A stretch of 6,182 nucleotides of DNA from Phycisphaerales bacterium (GTDB taxonomy: Bacteria; Planctomycetota; Phycisphaerae; Sedimentisphaerales; Anaerohalosphaeraceae), in assembly GCA_011048645.1 (NCBI GenBank), contig DSDR01000190.1, positions 1-6,182 of the forward strand. The letters are read 5' to 3'. The notes below the pieces were generated by a model. The model saw only the letters and a list, made by a program, of their open reading frames with translations, ran no database searches and was not told the DNA's origin. Numbering within the stretch: position 1 is the stretch's first letter; each line of letters starts with the position of its first letter. Made by a program: the position numbers and the translations under genes. Below, piece by piece: positions 1 through 5,070 of the stretch.

Positions 1-143
1 AGATCCCACCGCTTTTTGAGCATCACATCCATCGTGCCGAAGATGTTATGGATCTGATTGCGTTTGCCAACCAAGCTGTTATACATCAGCACCGGAATAA
101 GCAGCAAAAAGACAACGACAATAGCCACGATGACCCAGGGCAT
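1..143 (-). CDS. lemA: LemA family protein, 5' part only (runs off the left edge)
   Basis: Reading the minus strand from an ATG at 143 gives 47 complete codons before the window ends. Residues 2-19 form one hydrophobic helix, rich in V, I, L and F. It is followed by YNSLVGKRNQIHN, then a stretch ending MDVMLKKRWD. This order (N-terminal membrane anchor, then YN-LV--RN, then a helix ending in LKKRxD) is the start of the LemA family, small proteins with one N-terminal membrane helix and a helical-bundle body. Their biochemical role is poorly defined. The start is well supported: GGAGG (150-154) lies 6 nt upstream. The gene follows nadD on the same strand with a 172-bp gap that carries its own candidate promoter. 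The missing 3' part prevents any check of full length. Confidence 0.85.
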   Translation of the reverse strand, partial: MPWVIVAIVVVFLLLIPVLMYNSLVGKRNQIHNIFGTMDVMLKKRWD

Positions 144-178
144 ACGGAACCTCCGTAAAAAACGCTCGTTCTTCGGCC

Positions 179-207
179 ACCATACGGCCGTCGCTCTTTG
201 GCGTCAA
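179..207 (-). promoter_or_regulatory. Candidate sigma-70-type promoter of the lemA-family gene
   Basis: On the minus strand TTGACG (207-202) matches five of six bases of the -35 consensus. It is followed after exactly 17 nt by TATGGT (184-179), which matches four of six bases of the -10 consensus. Transcription would start near 172, leaving a leader of roughly 28 nt that contains the GGAGG ribosome binding site. The fit is by eye; the location just ahead of the gene supports it. Confidence 0.5.
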
Positions 208-213
208 GCCAAA
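197..213. repeat. Inverted repeat overlapping the lemA -35 element (possible operator)
   Basis: TTTGGC (197-202) and GCCAAA (208-213) are perfect 6-bp arms around a 5-nt centre, GTCAA. The centre plus one arm base is exactly the minus-strand -35 element TTGACG. A protein bound to this dyad would compete with RNA polymerase. It could also form a small hairpin, but it lies upstream of the predicted transcript start, so a DNA operator is the better reading. No known regulator is recognised. Confidence 0.4.
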
Positions 214-230
214 AGACGTTTGGGGCAGCC

Positions 231-243
231 TTGTGTTACACAA
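231..243. repeat. 13-bp palindrome upstream of the lemA promoter
   Basis: TTGTGT-T-ACACAA is a perfect 6-bp dyad with a single central base. Its centre lies about 65 bp upstream of the predicted lemA start, a position typical of activator sites. The half-site TTGTG recalls CRP/FNR-family sites, but the spacing is shorter than theirs, so no family is assigned. Confidence 0.3.
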
Positions 244-315
244 AATCCCCCGCCGAATCTCAAAAACAAGCCGCATCAGGCAGGCTCAAGGCCTCGGACC
301 GTAACTGAAAAACGG

Positions 316-948
316 CTATCGCTTCAGGCCGTACAGTCCCTTTTGACGAATATAGTCCCGAACCGGCGCCGGTACAAGCGATTCGACCGACTTTCCGGCC
401 GCCAATCGGGTGCGAATCTCGGTACTGCTGATATCCACCCGCGGGGTCGGGAGAATATCGTTTTCCAGTCGGGCCACGCGCGTTGCTCCGAGAACGGGAA
501 TCAGACGGCTCAAATCCGGCCGAGGCATCCGACCGCGATGCATAATGCAGAGACGGCACTGCTCCAGCACCTGCTCGATACGATACCAATGCTCCAGAGT
601 CCGCACCGCATCGGCGCCGACCAGCCAGAACAACGCAGCCGACCGGCCGAATTGCTCGCGAAAATACAGAACCGTATCCAAAGTATAACTGGGTTCGGCG
701 CGGCGCAATTCGCAATCGTCGGCCTCAAAACCCTCGTGATGTTCTATCGCCAGACGAATCATCGCCAAACGATCGTCTCCCGAGGCAAACGGCCCGTCGC
801 TTTTGTGGGGACTGCGACGTGCGGGAACAAAGAACAGACGGTGTGCCTCAAGTCGGGCAAACGCATCGGCCGCAACTGTCAGATGACCGTTGTGAATCGG
901 ATCAAATGTACCGCCGAACAGAATGATTTTTTGCCTCGAAGCATTCAT
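316..948 (-). CDS. nadD: Nicotinate-nucleotide adenylyltransferase (NadD)
   Basis: This 210-residue enzyme transfers AMP from ATP to nicotinate mononucleotide to make deamido-NAD, the step before NAD synthetase. It is expected in the cytosol. The nucleotidyltransferase signature GGTFDPIHNGH is at residues 12-22, with the HxGH motif (H19, G21, H22). Other family landmarks are RRSPHK (44-49), SYTLDT (87-92), GADA (111-114) with W121, and DISSTEIR (172-179), the second nucleotide-binding motif. The length is close to the usual 200-215. I chose the ATG at 948 because it sits nine residues before the conserved strand, as in relatives. Upstream in-frame starts (ATG at 963, TTG at 1011) would add unconserved residues. 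No start has a good Shine-Dalgarno. The stop is TAG. The lemA-family gene follows on the same strand. No typical partner such as rsfS or proA is visible. Confidence 0.95.
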   Translation of the reverse strand: MNASRQKIILFGGTFDPIHNGHLTVAADAFARLEAHRLFFVPARRSPHKSDGPFASGDDRLAMIRLAIEHHEGFEADDCELRRAEPSYTLDTVLYFREQFGRSAALFWLVGADAVRTLEHWYRIEQVLEQCRLCIMHRGRMPRPDLSRLIPVLGATRVARLENDILPTPRVDISSTEIRTRLAAGKSVESLVPAPVRDYIRQKGLYGLKR

Positions 949-1009
949 TGTTTCACACAACATCTGTTGAATTGTTACTGAAAATAAACCCTGACAAGAA
1001 AAAAATTTC

Positions 1010-1049
1010 AAAAAAGTGAAAAAAATCAGTGCACCGATTTCACTTTTTT
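1010..1049. terminator. A/T-rich hairpin with U tract in the nadD leader (attenuator-like or bidirectional terminator)
   Basis: Arms 1010-1021 and 1038-1049 are a perfect 12-bp inverted repeat with a GTG/CAC core flanked by A and T runs. A second pairing, AAATC (1023-1027) with GATTT (1036-1040), can extend the stem across a small bulge. Either strand reads a T run at the end of the stem. No plus-strand gene precedes it in the window. On the minus strand it lies between a candidate nadD promoter and the nadD start, so premature termination of the nadD leader is one reading. A leftover bidirectional terminator is the other. The stem is mostly A-U, so its strength is uncertain. Confidence 0.5.
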
Positions 1050-1091
1050 TAAGTCCTCAACAGCTCAACTGAATACGAAAAAATACGGTTG

Positions 1092-1119
1092 ATCATAGAA
1101 TAACCGCACGACCTGCAAA
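1092..1119 (-). promoter_or_regulatory. Candidate promoter of nadD
   Basis: On the minus strand TTTGCA (1119-1114) is followed after 16 nt by TATGAT (1097-1092), which matches five of six bases of the -10 consensus. The predicted start near 1085 gives a leader of about 136 nt before the nadD ATG, long enough to hold the hairpin at 1010-1049. The -35 match is only moderate. Confidence 0.4.
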
Positions 1120-1320
1120 AAGTAAAGATTTAAATATTTTTAATGCTTACGGCTTATAGAAGGCGTTTACAAATTTTCGACATCGTCGCCTATCCGCCGC
1201 ACAGCAATGCGATATCCGTCGATTGAACAGGCACAACCGCTTGGCAGACGTTGCGGTAAACCGCTGTAAGTCCCTTGTAATCAAAAAATTTATGAAGGTT
1301 TGTTCTGGATTTTGACGATA
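1120..1320. other. Stretch with no supported gene upstream of the histone-like gene
   Basis: Positions 1120-1145 are very A/T rich. Positions 1150-1275 are clearly more G/C rich than both flanks but hold no reading frame with a recognisable product or ribosome binding site. Small foldable pieces are visible. ACCGC occurs at 1236-1240 and 1260-1264, and both copies can pair with GCGGT at 1253-1257, giving mutually exclusive short hairpins. CGAC/GTCG near 1180 is another. This could be a decayed gene or element, or a non-coding RNA; I cannot tell which. Confidence 0.35.
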
Positions 1321-1326
1321 CTTGTG

Positions 1327-1332
1327 TATAAT
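1327..1332 (+). promoter_or_regulatory. Consensus -10 box ahead of the lysine-rich gene
   Basis: TATAAT is a perfect -10 hexamer, placing the start near 1339 and giving a leader of about 64 nt. The expected -35 position (about 1303-1309) has only a weak match. A good TTGACG at 1312-1317 is too close to serve this -10 and has no good -10 of its own 17 nt downstream. Confidence 0.45.
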
Positions 1333-1384
1333 AAAACGTAATAGGAATGAACTGATAAGAGATGGTACTTTAGACAATGGATTG

Positions 1385-1395
1385 AAAGGAGGTGA
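1385..1395 (+). promoter_or_regulatory. Very strong Shine-Dalgarno that fixes the start of the lysine-rich gene
   Basis: AAAGGAGGTGA includes an uninterrupted complement to the 3' end of 16S rRNA (AAGGAGGTGA), the strongest ribosome binding site in the window. It ends 7 nt before the ATG at 1403 and so rules out the longer frame starting at 1322. Confidence 0.85.
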
Positions 1396-1402
1396 CAACG
1401 TT

Positions 1403-1558
1403 ATGGCAAAGAAGAAAGCCGCAGCAAAGAAAGCGACAAAGAAAGCGACAAAGAAAACAACAAAGAAGAAAGCCGCTAAGAAAAAAACCACAAAGAAAAA
1501 AGTAGCAAAGAAGGCAACAAAAAAGGCTGCAAAGAAAGCAACAAAGAAGAAAAAATAA
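1403..1558 (+). CDS. Tiny lysine-rich histone-H1-tail-like protein (51 residues)
   Basis: The product is 51 residues built from only five residue types: 28 Lys, 13 Ala, 8 Thr, 1 Val and the initiator Met. Lysine pairs and triplets alternate with AA, AT or TT pairs throughout, as in KKATKKATKKTTKKK. There are no acidic, aromatic or bulky hydrophobic residues apart from one Val, so it should be disordered alone and strongly cationic. Its composition resembles the tails of eukaryotic H1, the chlamydial Hc proteins and other bacterial Lys/Ala-rich nucleoid proteins, so DNA or RNA binding and compaction is the inferred role. It lacks any folded domain and is shorter than the Hc proteins. It stands alone, with its own -10 box, a near-perfect ribosome binding site and a strong terminator 17 bp past the stop, which suggests high expression. 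A repeat-driven spurious frame is unlikely given these signals. Function is inference only. Confidence 0.85.
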   Translation: MAKKKAAAKKATKKATKKTTKKKAAKKKTTKKKVAKKATKKAAKKATKKKK

Positions 1559-1575
1559 GGCCTGAACAATTGCCG

Positions 1576-1618
1576 AAAAAGGAAGGTTTCTGCGCCACGG
1601 CTAACCTTCCTTTTTTTT
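1576..1618 (+). terminator. Strong rho-independent terminator between convergent genes
   Basis: AAAAAGGAAGGTT (1576-1588) pairs perfectly with AACCTTCCTTTTT (1603-1615) around a 14-nt loop, and an eight-T run follows the GC part of the stem (1611-1618). It ends the lysine-rich gene. The minus strand also reads a five-T run after the stem, so it can also stop transcripts arriving from the convergent kinase gene, whose stop is at 1741. Confidence 0.9.
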
Positions 1619-1703
1619 GCGCCCGCACGAGGCACACCGCCGGCCTGTCAAGAAAGCAAGACGTTGTGGTTCGCCCCCGCTCAAAAAAACAACACAAGTC
1701 TTT

Positions 1704-1722
1704 ATTTTACAGGATTTTACAG
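1704..1722. repeat. Short direct repeat past the kinase stop
   Basis: ATTTTACAG occurs at 1704-1712 and again at 1714-1722, a 10-nt period of about one helical turn. A TATAAT lies immediately after it on the plus strand (1724-1729), pointing antisense into the kinase gene. In such A/T-rich DNA this may be chance. Confidence 0.3.
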
Positions 1723-1740
1723 ATATAATGAAAGGCTGTC

Positions 1741-3570
1741 TTAGGGTGTCGAGCGGCCGGTTCTGCCCTCGCAGACGGACTGAACCAAGGGGATGCGCAG
1801 TGTAAACACACTGCCGCGACCGAGCCGACTGTGAAGCGACAGGTCGCCGCCGAGCAGTTCAGCCAGTTTCCGCGTGATGGTCAGTCCCAGTCCGGTCCCG
1901 CCGAATCGGCGTGTCGTCGCACCGTCCGCCTGAATGAACGCATCGAAAATCAGGTTCTGGCGGTCTTTCGGAATACCGATGCCGGTATCTTCCACATCGA
2001 AACGTATCCATGTGCAGCGGCTGTCCTCTTCGACGGACACATTGATATAGACATGTCCGGCTTCGGTAAACTTGACGGCGTTGCCGGCCAGGTTGACAAG
2101 ACACTGTTGGAGACGGATCGGATCGATCATCACACTCGACGGCATATCCCGGCTCAAAAACACTCCAAATTTCAATCCTTTTCGCTCGGCTGACGGCTTG
2201 ATCATCCCCTCAATCCGTCGAAGCAGATCCGTCAGGTCGCACTCGATATGCTCAATATCCAGATGGCCGGCCTCAATTTTTGAAAAATCCAATATATCAT
2301 TGAGCAGCGCCAATAAAGTTCGGCCGCTGTCCCGAATGGTCTGGACGTATTCCAGTTGATCGGGCGAAAGGTCTTCTTCGACCAGCAAATCCGCAAAACC
2401 GATAATCGAGTTCATCGGCGTTCTGATTTCATGGCTCATATTGGCCAAAAACTCGCTTTTGGCCTGATTGGCGAATTGAGCCTGCTCGGCCATCCTATCG
2501 GCGCGTTCCTTTTCAGCGGCTAGTTCCGCTGTGCGCCGCCTCACCAATTGTTCGGTTCTTTTACGGCGACGTGCAAGATCGAACAGATACAGCGCCACCA
2601 GAACCGTCAACACCAGCGTAAAGGCCGACAGCCCCCCCGTCATCCAGCCGGAATAGGCGCCGCGATAGTTTTTTAACGCCTCGACCTGCAACTGCCAATC
2701 GGCATGGCCAAGTGTAACATGGCGGCTGAGCGTCATTGCCGACTCGGAGGATATTTCCGAAGTCGGGCCGGTGGAACTGAAACAGATTCCATCCTCTCCG
2801 GTCAACTGAACCGCCACGGAATGATGATCGCCTTCAATCGCATGGCGCATCCCCTGCGGAACATCATAGACGCCCGCAACAAACCCCAGAAGATGGTCGA
2901 TGCGATCCTGCAGGGTCTGTTGCGGCGCATCGACAGCATCATAAACCGGCGCCAGCAAAACCAAACGCACCTGCATGCCTTGCGAAACGAACACGTCTTT
3001 GTCCGTCACGGAAACGATCGTGTTCGCTCGAAGGGCCGTTTCAAACGCATCACTGAAGGATTTATGTACCGACAAATCATAGCCGAACGGCGGCGCATTT
3101 TCGAGGTGCGGCTTTTGATAAACCAATGGGAGATAACACGATTGCCCCATCGAGCCGATATAATCGCCAGGGCCGACAGAACGCCGAATACGAAACTGTC
3201 CAGGTCCGTCGCAATGGACGCGCATTTCGAAAGACTGTTTTTCGTCAAGGGGAACTTTGGGAATCCAGCAGAGCGTTTGAAGGCCTTCGCGGGACGCCGA
3301 TAACGGCGCGGCGAACCCCTGAAACTCCTGAGGTGTAACCTCCTCGCTGCACTCAAAAAAGAATTTCAGCTTCTGAACGCCTGTTTCGTAGCGTTCCAAT
3401 AGTTTGGCGGCGTTGACCAGACAGACCGCGGCATCCTGTTCAAAGCGATGCACGGCCTCTTTTCTGATGAGACGATCCGCCAGTACATACACCGCCCCGC
3501 CAGCCGTCAAGCCAATCAGCAGAATGACTGCCGGCAGGCCGCATTGTGTTACTGTTTTTTTACTGCCCAT
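1741..3570 (-). CDS. Membrane sensor histidine kinase with CHASE-like periplasmic domain
   Basis: A 609-residue sensor of a two-component system. Membrane helix 1 is at about 10-32. An external region at about 75-245 carries CHASE-like features (CWIPKVP near 101-107, APPFGYDL near 159-166, then FETALRANT and VLLAPVYD). Helix 2 is at about 309-331. A charged coiled-coil linker (332-372) leads to the HisKA dimerisation domain with phospho-acceptor H380 in NMSHEIRTP. The ATPase domain has its N box (N493, N497 in NLAGNAVKFT), G1 box DTGIGIP (528-534), F box (F542, F545) and G2 box GGTGLGL (557-563), so all catalytic motifs look intact. It ends soon after the ATPase domain, with no receiver or Hpt domain, and no response regulator gene is adjacent, so the partner is unknown. 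The CHASE ligand cannot be read from sequence. The ATG at 3570 lacks a close Shine-Dalgarno (AGGGG lies about 16 nt upstream), but no better start is seen. It is convergent with the lysine-rich gene and divergent from the HTH gene. Confidence 0.93.
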   Translation of the reverse strand: MGSKKTVTQCGLPAVILLIGLTAGGAVYVLADRLIRKEAVHRFEQDAAVCLVNAAKLLERYETGVQKLKFFFECSEEVTPQEFQGFAAPLSASREGLQTLCWIPKVPLDEKQSFEMRVHCDGPGQFRIRRSVGPGDYIGSMGQSCYLPLVYQKPHLENAPPFGYDLSVHKSFSDAFETALRANTIVSVTDKDVFVSQGMQVRLVLLAPVYDAVDAPQQTLQDRIDHLLGFVAGVYDVPQGMRHAIEGDHHSVAVQLTGEDGICFSSTGPTSEISSESAMTLSRHVTLGHADWQLQVEALKNYRGAYSGWMTGGLSAFTLVLTVLVALYLFDLARRRKRTEQLVRRRTAELAAEKERADRMAEQAQFANQAKSEFLANMSHEIRTPMNSIIGFADLLVEEDLSPDQLEYVQTIRDSGRTLLALLNDILDFSKIEAGHLDIEHIECDLTDLLRRIEGMIKPSAERKGLKFGVFLSRDMPSSVMIDPIRLQQCLVNLAGNAVKFTEAGHVYINVSVEEDSRCTWIRFDVEDTGIGIPKDRQNLIFDAFIQADGATTRRFGGTGLGLTITRKLAELLGGDLSLHSRLGRGSVFTLRIPLVQSVCEGRTGRSTP

Positions 3571-3689
3571 TGTCGAGTTTCAATACCCCTAAATCAACAT
3601 CAAACATTAACTTTAGATTCACAATGTCCACAATAAGGCCTCGTTTCACGTTTTCATTTCGACAGAATGACTCACCCATTTAACTGAAA

Positions 3690-3719
3690 AAATATATTTC
3701 GTATATACTTAATATTTTT
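3690..3719. repeat. Imperfect 30-bp A/T-rich palindrome in the divergent promoter region
   Basis: Centred on the perfect 8-bp palindrome GTATATAC (3701-3708), 12 of 15 base pairs are symmetrical over 3690-3719. It lies about 70-100 bp upstream of the HTH gene's -35 and about 120-150 bp upstream of the kinase ATG, where a shared operator would be expected. Low sequence complexity raises the chance-match risk. Confidence 0.35.
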
Positions 3720-3787
3720 GATATTATTATGTTTCTTTGTTACGGAACCGCAAAATGATTCAAACCTTTTGTCTGTTCAAAAAAAAA

Positions 3788-3815
3788 TTGCATACCTCCT
3801 GGCGCGCGGTATAAT
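3788..3815 (+). promoter_or_regulatory. Promoter of the membrane HTH gene
   Basis: TTGCAT (3788-3793) is followed after 16 nt by a perfect TATAAT (3810-3815). An A run just upstream (3780-3787) could act as an UP-like element. A start near 3822 leaves a leader of about 108 nt before the ATG at 3930. Confidence 0.55.
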
Positions 3816-3829
3816 AAGCGGTATAATAA
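3806..3829 (+). repeat. Perfect 12-bp tandem duplication containing two -10 boxes
   Basis: GCGGTATAATAA occurs twice back to back (3806-3817 and 3818-3829). Each copy contains TATAAT, so two consensus -10 boxes sit exactly 12 bp apart. Only the first has a plausible -35 at the right distance. Confidence 0.85.
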
Positions 3830-3843
3830 TAAGAAAGATCGCG

Positions 3844-3874
3844 TCAAACATTTCGCATTGGAAGTGCGTGTTGA
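3844..3874 (+). promoter_or_regulatory. Structured 5' leader of the HTH gene
   Basis: An inner hairpin pairs 3854-3859 with 3863-3868 (six pairs including one G-U, three-base loop). It is enclosed by an outer pairing of TCAAACA (3844-3850, one bulged A) with TGTTGA (3869-3874). It lies inside the predicted transcript, about 55 nt before the ATG. It does not match any riboswitch I recognise and has no U tract after it, so it may simply stabilise the mRNA. Confidence 0.3.
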
Positions 3875-3929
3875 TAACAGAATCTTATAAAAAAAACATC
3901 ATTAACCGGCAACATAAACAGGACAAATT

Positions 3930-4970
3930 ATGGCTGCAAACTATTACAAAATGCAAGAGGTCATGGACAAACTCAAGAAAAGTGAAAAAGAGGTCCAGGA
4001 CTTGGTCAAAGAAGGCAAACTCCGCCAATATATGGATGCCGGAAAGTCGGTTTTCAAGGTCGAGGATGTGGACGCCCTGACAGAAGACCTCTTCGGGCTT
4101 GATTTAACCAGCGGCGGGAGCGAACTGGATATTTCGGTTGAGGAAAGCGGTGAAATCACGCTTGAGCCGGATGAAGACGACAAAGAAAAAAAGGATAAAG
4201 ACAAAGAAAGCGAAGGAGGTTTCGGATTAAGCCAAATGGGTGATCTGACCAGCGCCGACACAAATGTTGGAACTGTCGGCATCAATTTGCTCAGCGGCAC
4301 GGAAGACGCCTACAAACTCACCGAAGACACTAAAACCGAGACCCAGGCCGGCGATGGCGATATCGACGAAATCGAAAGCCTCGACGCCGATTCGAACCTT
4401 GAAAGTTTCGGCAGCGGTTCGGGGTTGCTGGACTTGTCGCTGCAGGCCGATGACACCTCGCTGGGGGCGGTGTTGGATGATATTCTGCCGACCGGCGCCG
4501 AAGGCGGCGACGTCGGGGCCGAGCCTGTGGCCGATGAAGCCGGGCTGGTCGGCGAGGCCGAAGACCTGGAAGGCAAGGCTCAAAGCGGCCAAGCGGCGGC
4601 TCAAATCGGCGGCGAACCTGCCGCTCCGGCAACCGCGATGGCGCCGGGCGGCCCGGCAATGGTTGCCGTTGCACCGGAAGACCCGGCCTCTGGCATTTAC
4701 GGAGCGATGATGTTCCTGCCGGTATTGGCCCTGATGCTGGCGGGAATTATTCTGACCGCCGCGATTCAGGATGTCTCGCCATCGCTGTTGAAAACACTGG
4801 TCGAAACCACCGTGGCCGATATCAATCTGATTTGGGTTGTGGCCGGTGTGCTGGGACTGGTGGTGTTGGTGATGTGGGCCATAACCGCGACCAAAGGTGA
4901 AAAAAAGCCCAAAGCGGCCAAGCCTGCCCGTGAAAAAAAGGCGAAAAAGAAGAAAAACAAGGCTAAATGA
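3930..4970 (+). CDS. Membrane-anchored helix-turn-helix protein with acidic linker and polylysine tail
   Basis: A 346-residue protein in four parts. Residues 4-50 (YYKMQEVMDKL, then VKEGKLRQYMD and VFKVEDVDAL) fit a MerR/excisionase-like HTH domain. Residues 51-255 are a low-complexity linker: acidic with a mixed-charge run (82-95), then GSGLLDLSLQADDTSLGA (163-180), then Ala/Gly/Pro rich. Two membrane helices follow at about 257-279 and 299-320. The tail (322-346) is almost all Lys, Ala, Arg and Pro. With two helices and a basic end, both termini should be cytosolic. I recall this HTH plus LLDLxxxADDTSLGA layout from planctomycete proteins of unknown function. DNA binding at the membrane is inference; the HTH could instead bind protein. 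The start has AGGA (3920-3923) 6 nt upstream. Base composition shifts from A-rich early to strongly G/C-rich around 4440-4700. No clear terminator follows, so read-through into the lipoprotein gene 100 bp on is plausible. Confidence 0.85.
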   Translation: MAANYYKMQEVMDKLKKSEKEVQDLVKEGKLRQYMDAGKSVFKVEDVDALTEDLFGLDLTSGGSELDISVEESGEITLEPDEDDKEKKDKDKESEGGFGLSQMGDLTSADTNVGTVGINLLSGTEDAYKLTEDTKTETQAGDGDIDEIESLDADSNLESFGSGSGLLDLSLQADDTSLGAVLDDILPTGAEGGDVGAEPVADEAGLVGEAEDLEGKAQSGQAAAQIGGEPAAPATAMAPGGPAMVAVAPEDPASGIYGAMMFLPVLALMLAGIILTAAIQDVSPSLLKTLVETTVADINLIWVVAGVLGLVVLVMWAITATKGEKKPKAAKPAREKKAKKKKNKAK

Positions 4971-4987
4971 CTGTTTTTTAAGAGTTT

Positions 4988-5015
4988 TTGGAACTGTTTA
5001 GCCGATAGATACAAA
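4988..5015 (+). promoter_or_regulatory. Weak candidate promoter before the OmpA-type lipoprotein gene
   Basis: TTGGAA (4988-4993), a 16-nt spacer and TACAAA (5010-5015) each match four of six consensus bases. This could give the lipoprotein and ndk expression independent of the HTH gene, but the match is marginal. Confidence 0.25.
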
Positions 5016-5056
5016 GATGTTACTTCTTGAAATTCAGAAAAAACAGGATGTTTTTT

Positions 5057-5063
5057 GAAAGGA
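5057..5063 (+). promoter_or_regulatory. Ribosome binding site that decides the lipoprotein start
   Basis: GAAAGGA ends 7 nt before the ATG at 5071 but only 1 nt before the in-frame TTG at 5065, so the ATG is the real start. Confidence 0.75.
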
Positions 5064-5070
5064 TTTGGCA

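Larger units (their letters stand above)
3571..3929. other. A/T-rich divergent intergenic region (359 bp) with regulatory signals, no gene
   Basis: This separates the minus-strand kinase gene from the plus-strand HTH gene. I see no credible coding frame; a plus-strand frame from 3718 that overlaps the HTH start has unordered composition and no ribosome binding site. It holds an imperfect palindrome (3690-3719), a plus-strand promoter with a duplicated -10 segment (3788-3829) and a foldable leader (3844-3874). I could not identify a convincing promoter for the kinase. Confidence 0.7.

Noticed and set aside
58..981. 307-residue plus-strand frame opposite nadD and the lemA-family start
   Set aside because: Antisense to two recognisable genes, with composition typical of a shadow frame and no family resemblance.
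949..1011. 21-residue N-terminal extension of NadD (TTG start at 1011)
   Set aside because: Non-ATG start, no ribosome binding site, and family members begin only a few residues before GGTFDP.
1322..1402. 27-codon N-terminal extension of the lysine-rich protein
   Set aside because: It would begin at the -10 box itself, before the predicted transcript start, and would translate through the strong ribosome binding site that serves the ATG at 1403.
1147..1635. 162-residue minus-strand frame over the lysine-rich gene
   Set aside because: Its F/V/A-rich middle is just the reverse complement of lysine/alanine codons, so it mimics a membrane protein. It has no ribosome binding site and crosses the terminator hairpin.
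2704..3303. 199-residue plus-strand frame inside the kinase gene
   Set aside because: Antisense shadow of the CHASE-like region, with no domain and no translation signal.
3806..3829. Start of a CRISPR or longer tandem array
   Set aside because: Only two abutting 12-bp copies with no spacers; better explained as a small promoter duplication.
3718..4080. 120-residue plus-strand frame overlapping the HTH gene start
   Set aside because: Starts in A/T-rich promoter DNA, has no ribosome binding site, and overlaps the real gene in another frame. Its end is a shadow of the HTH domain.
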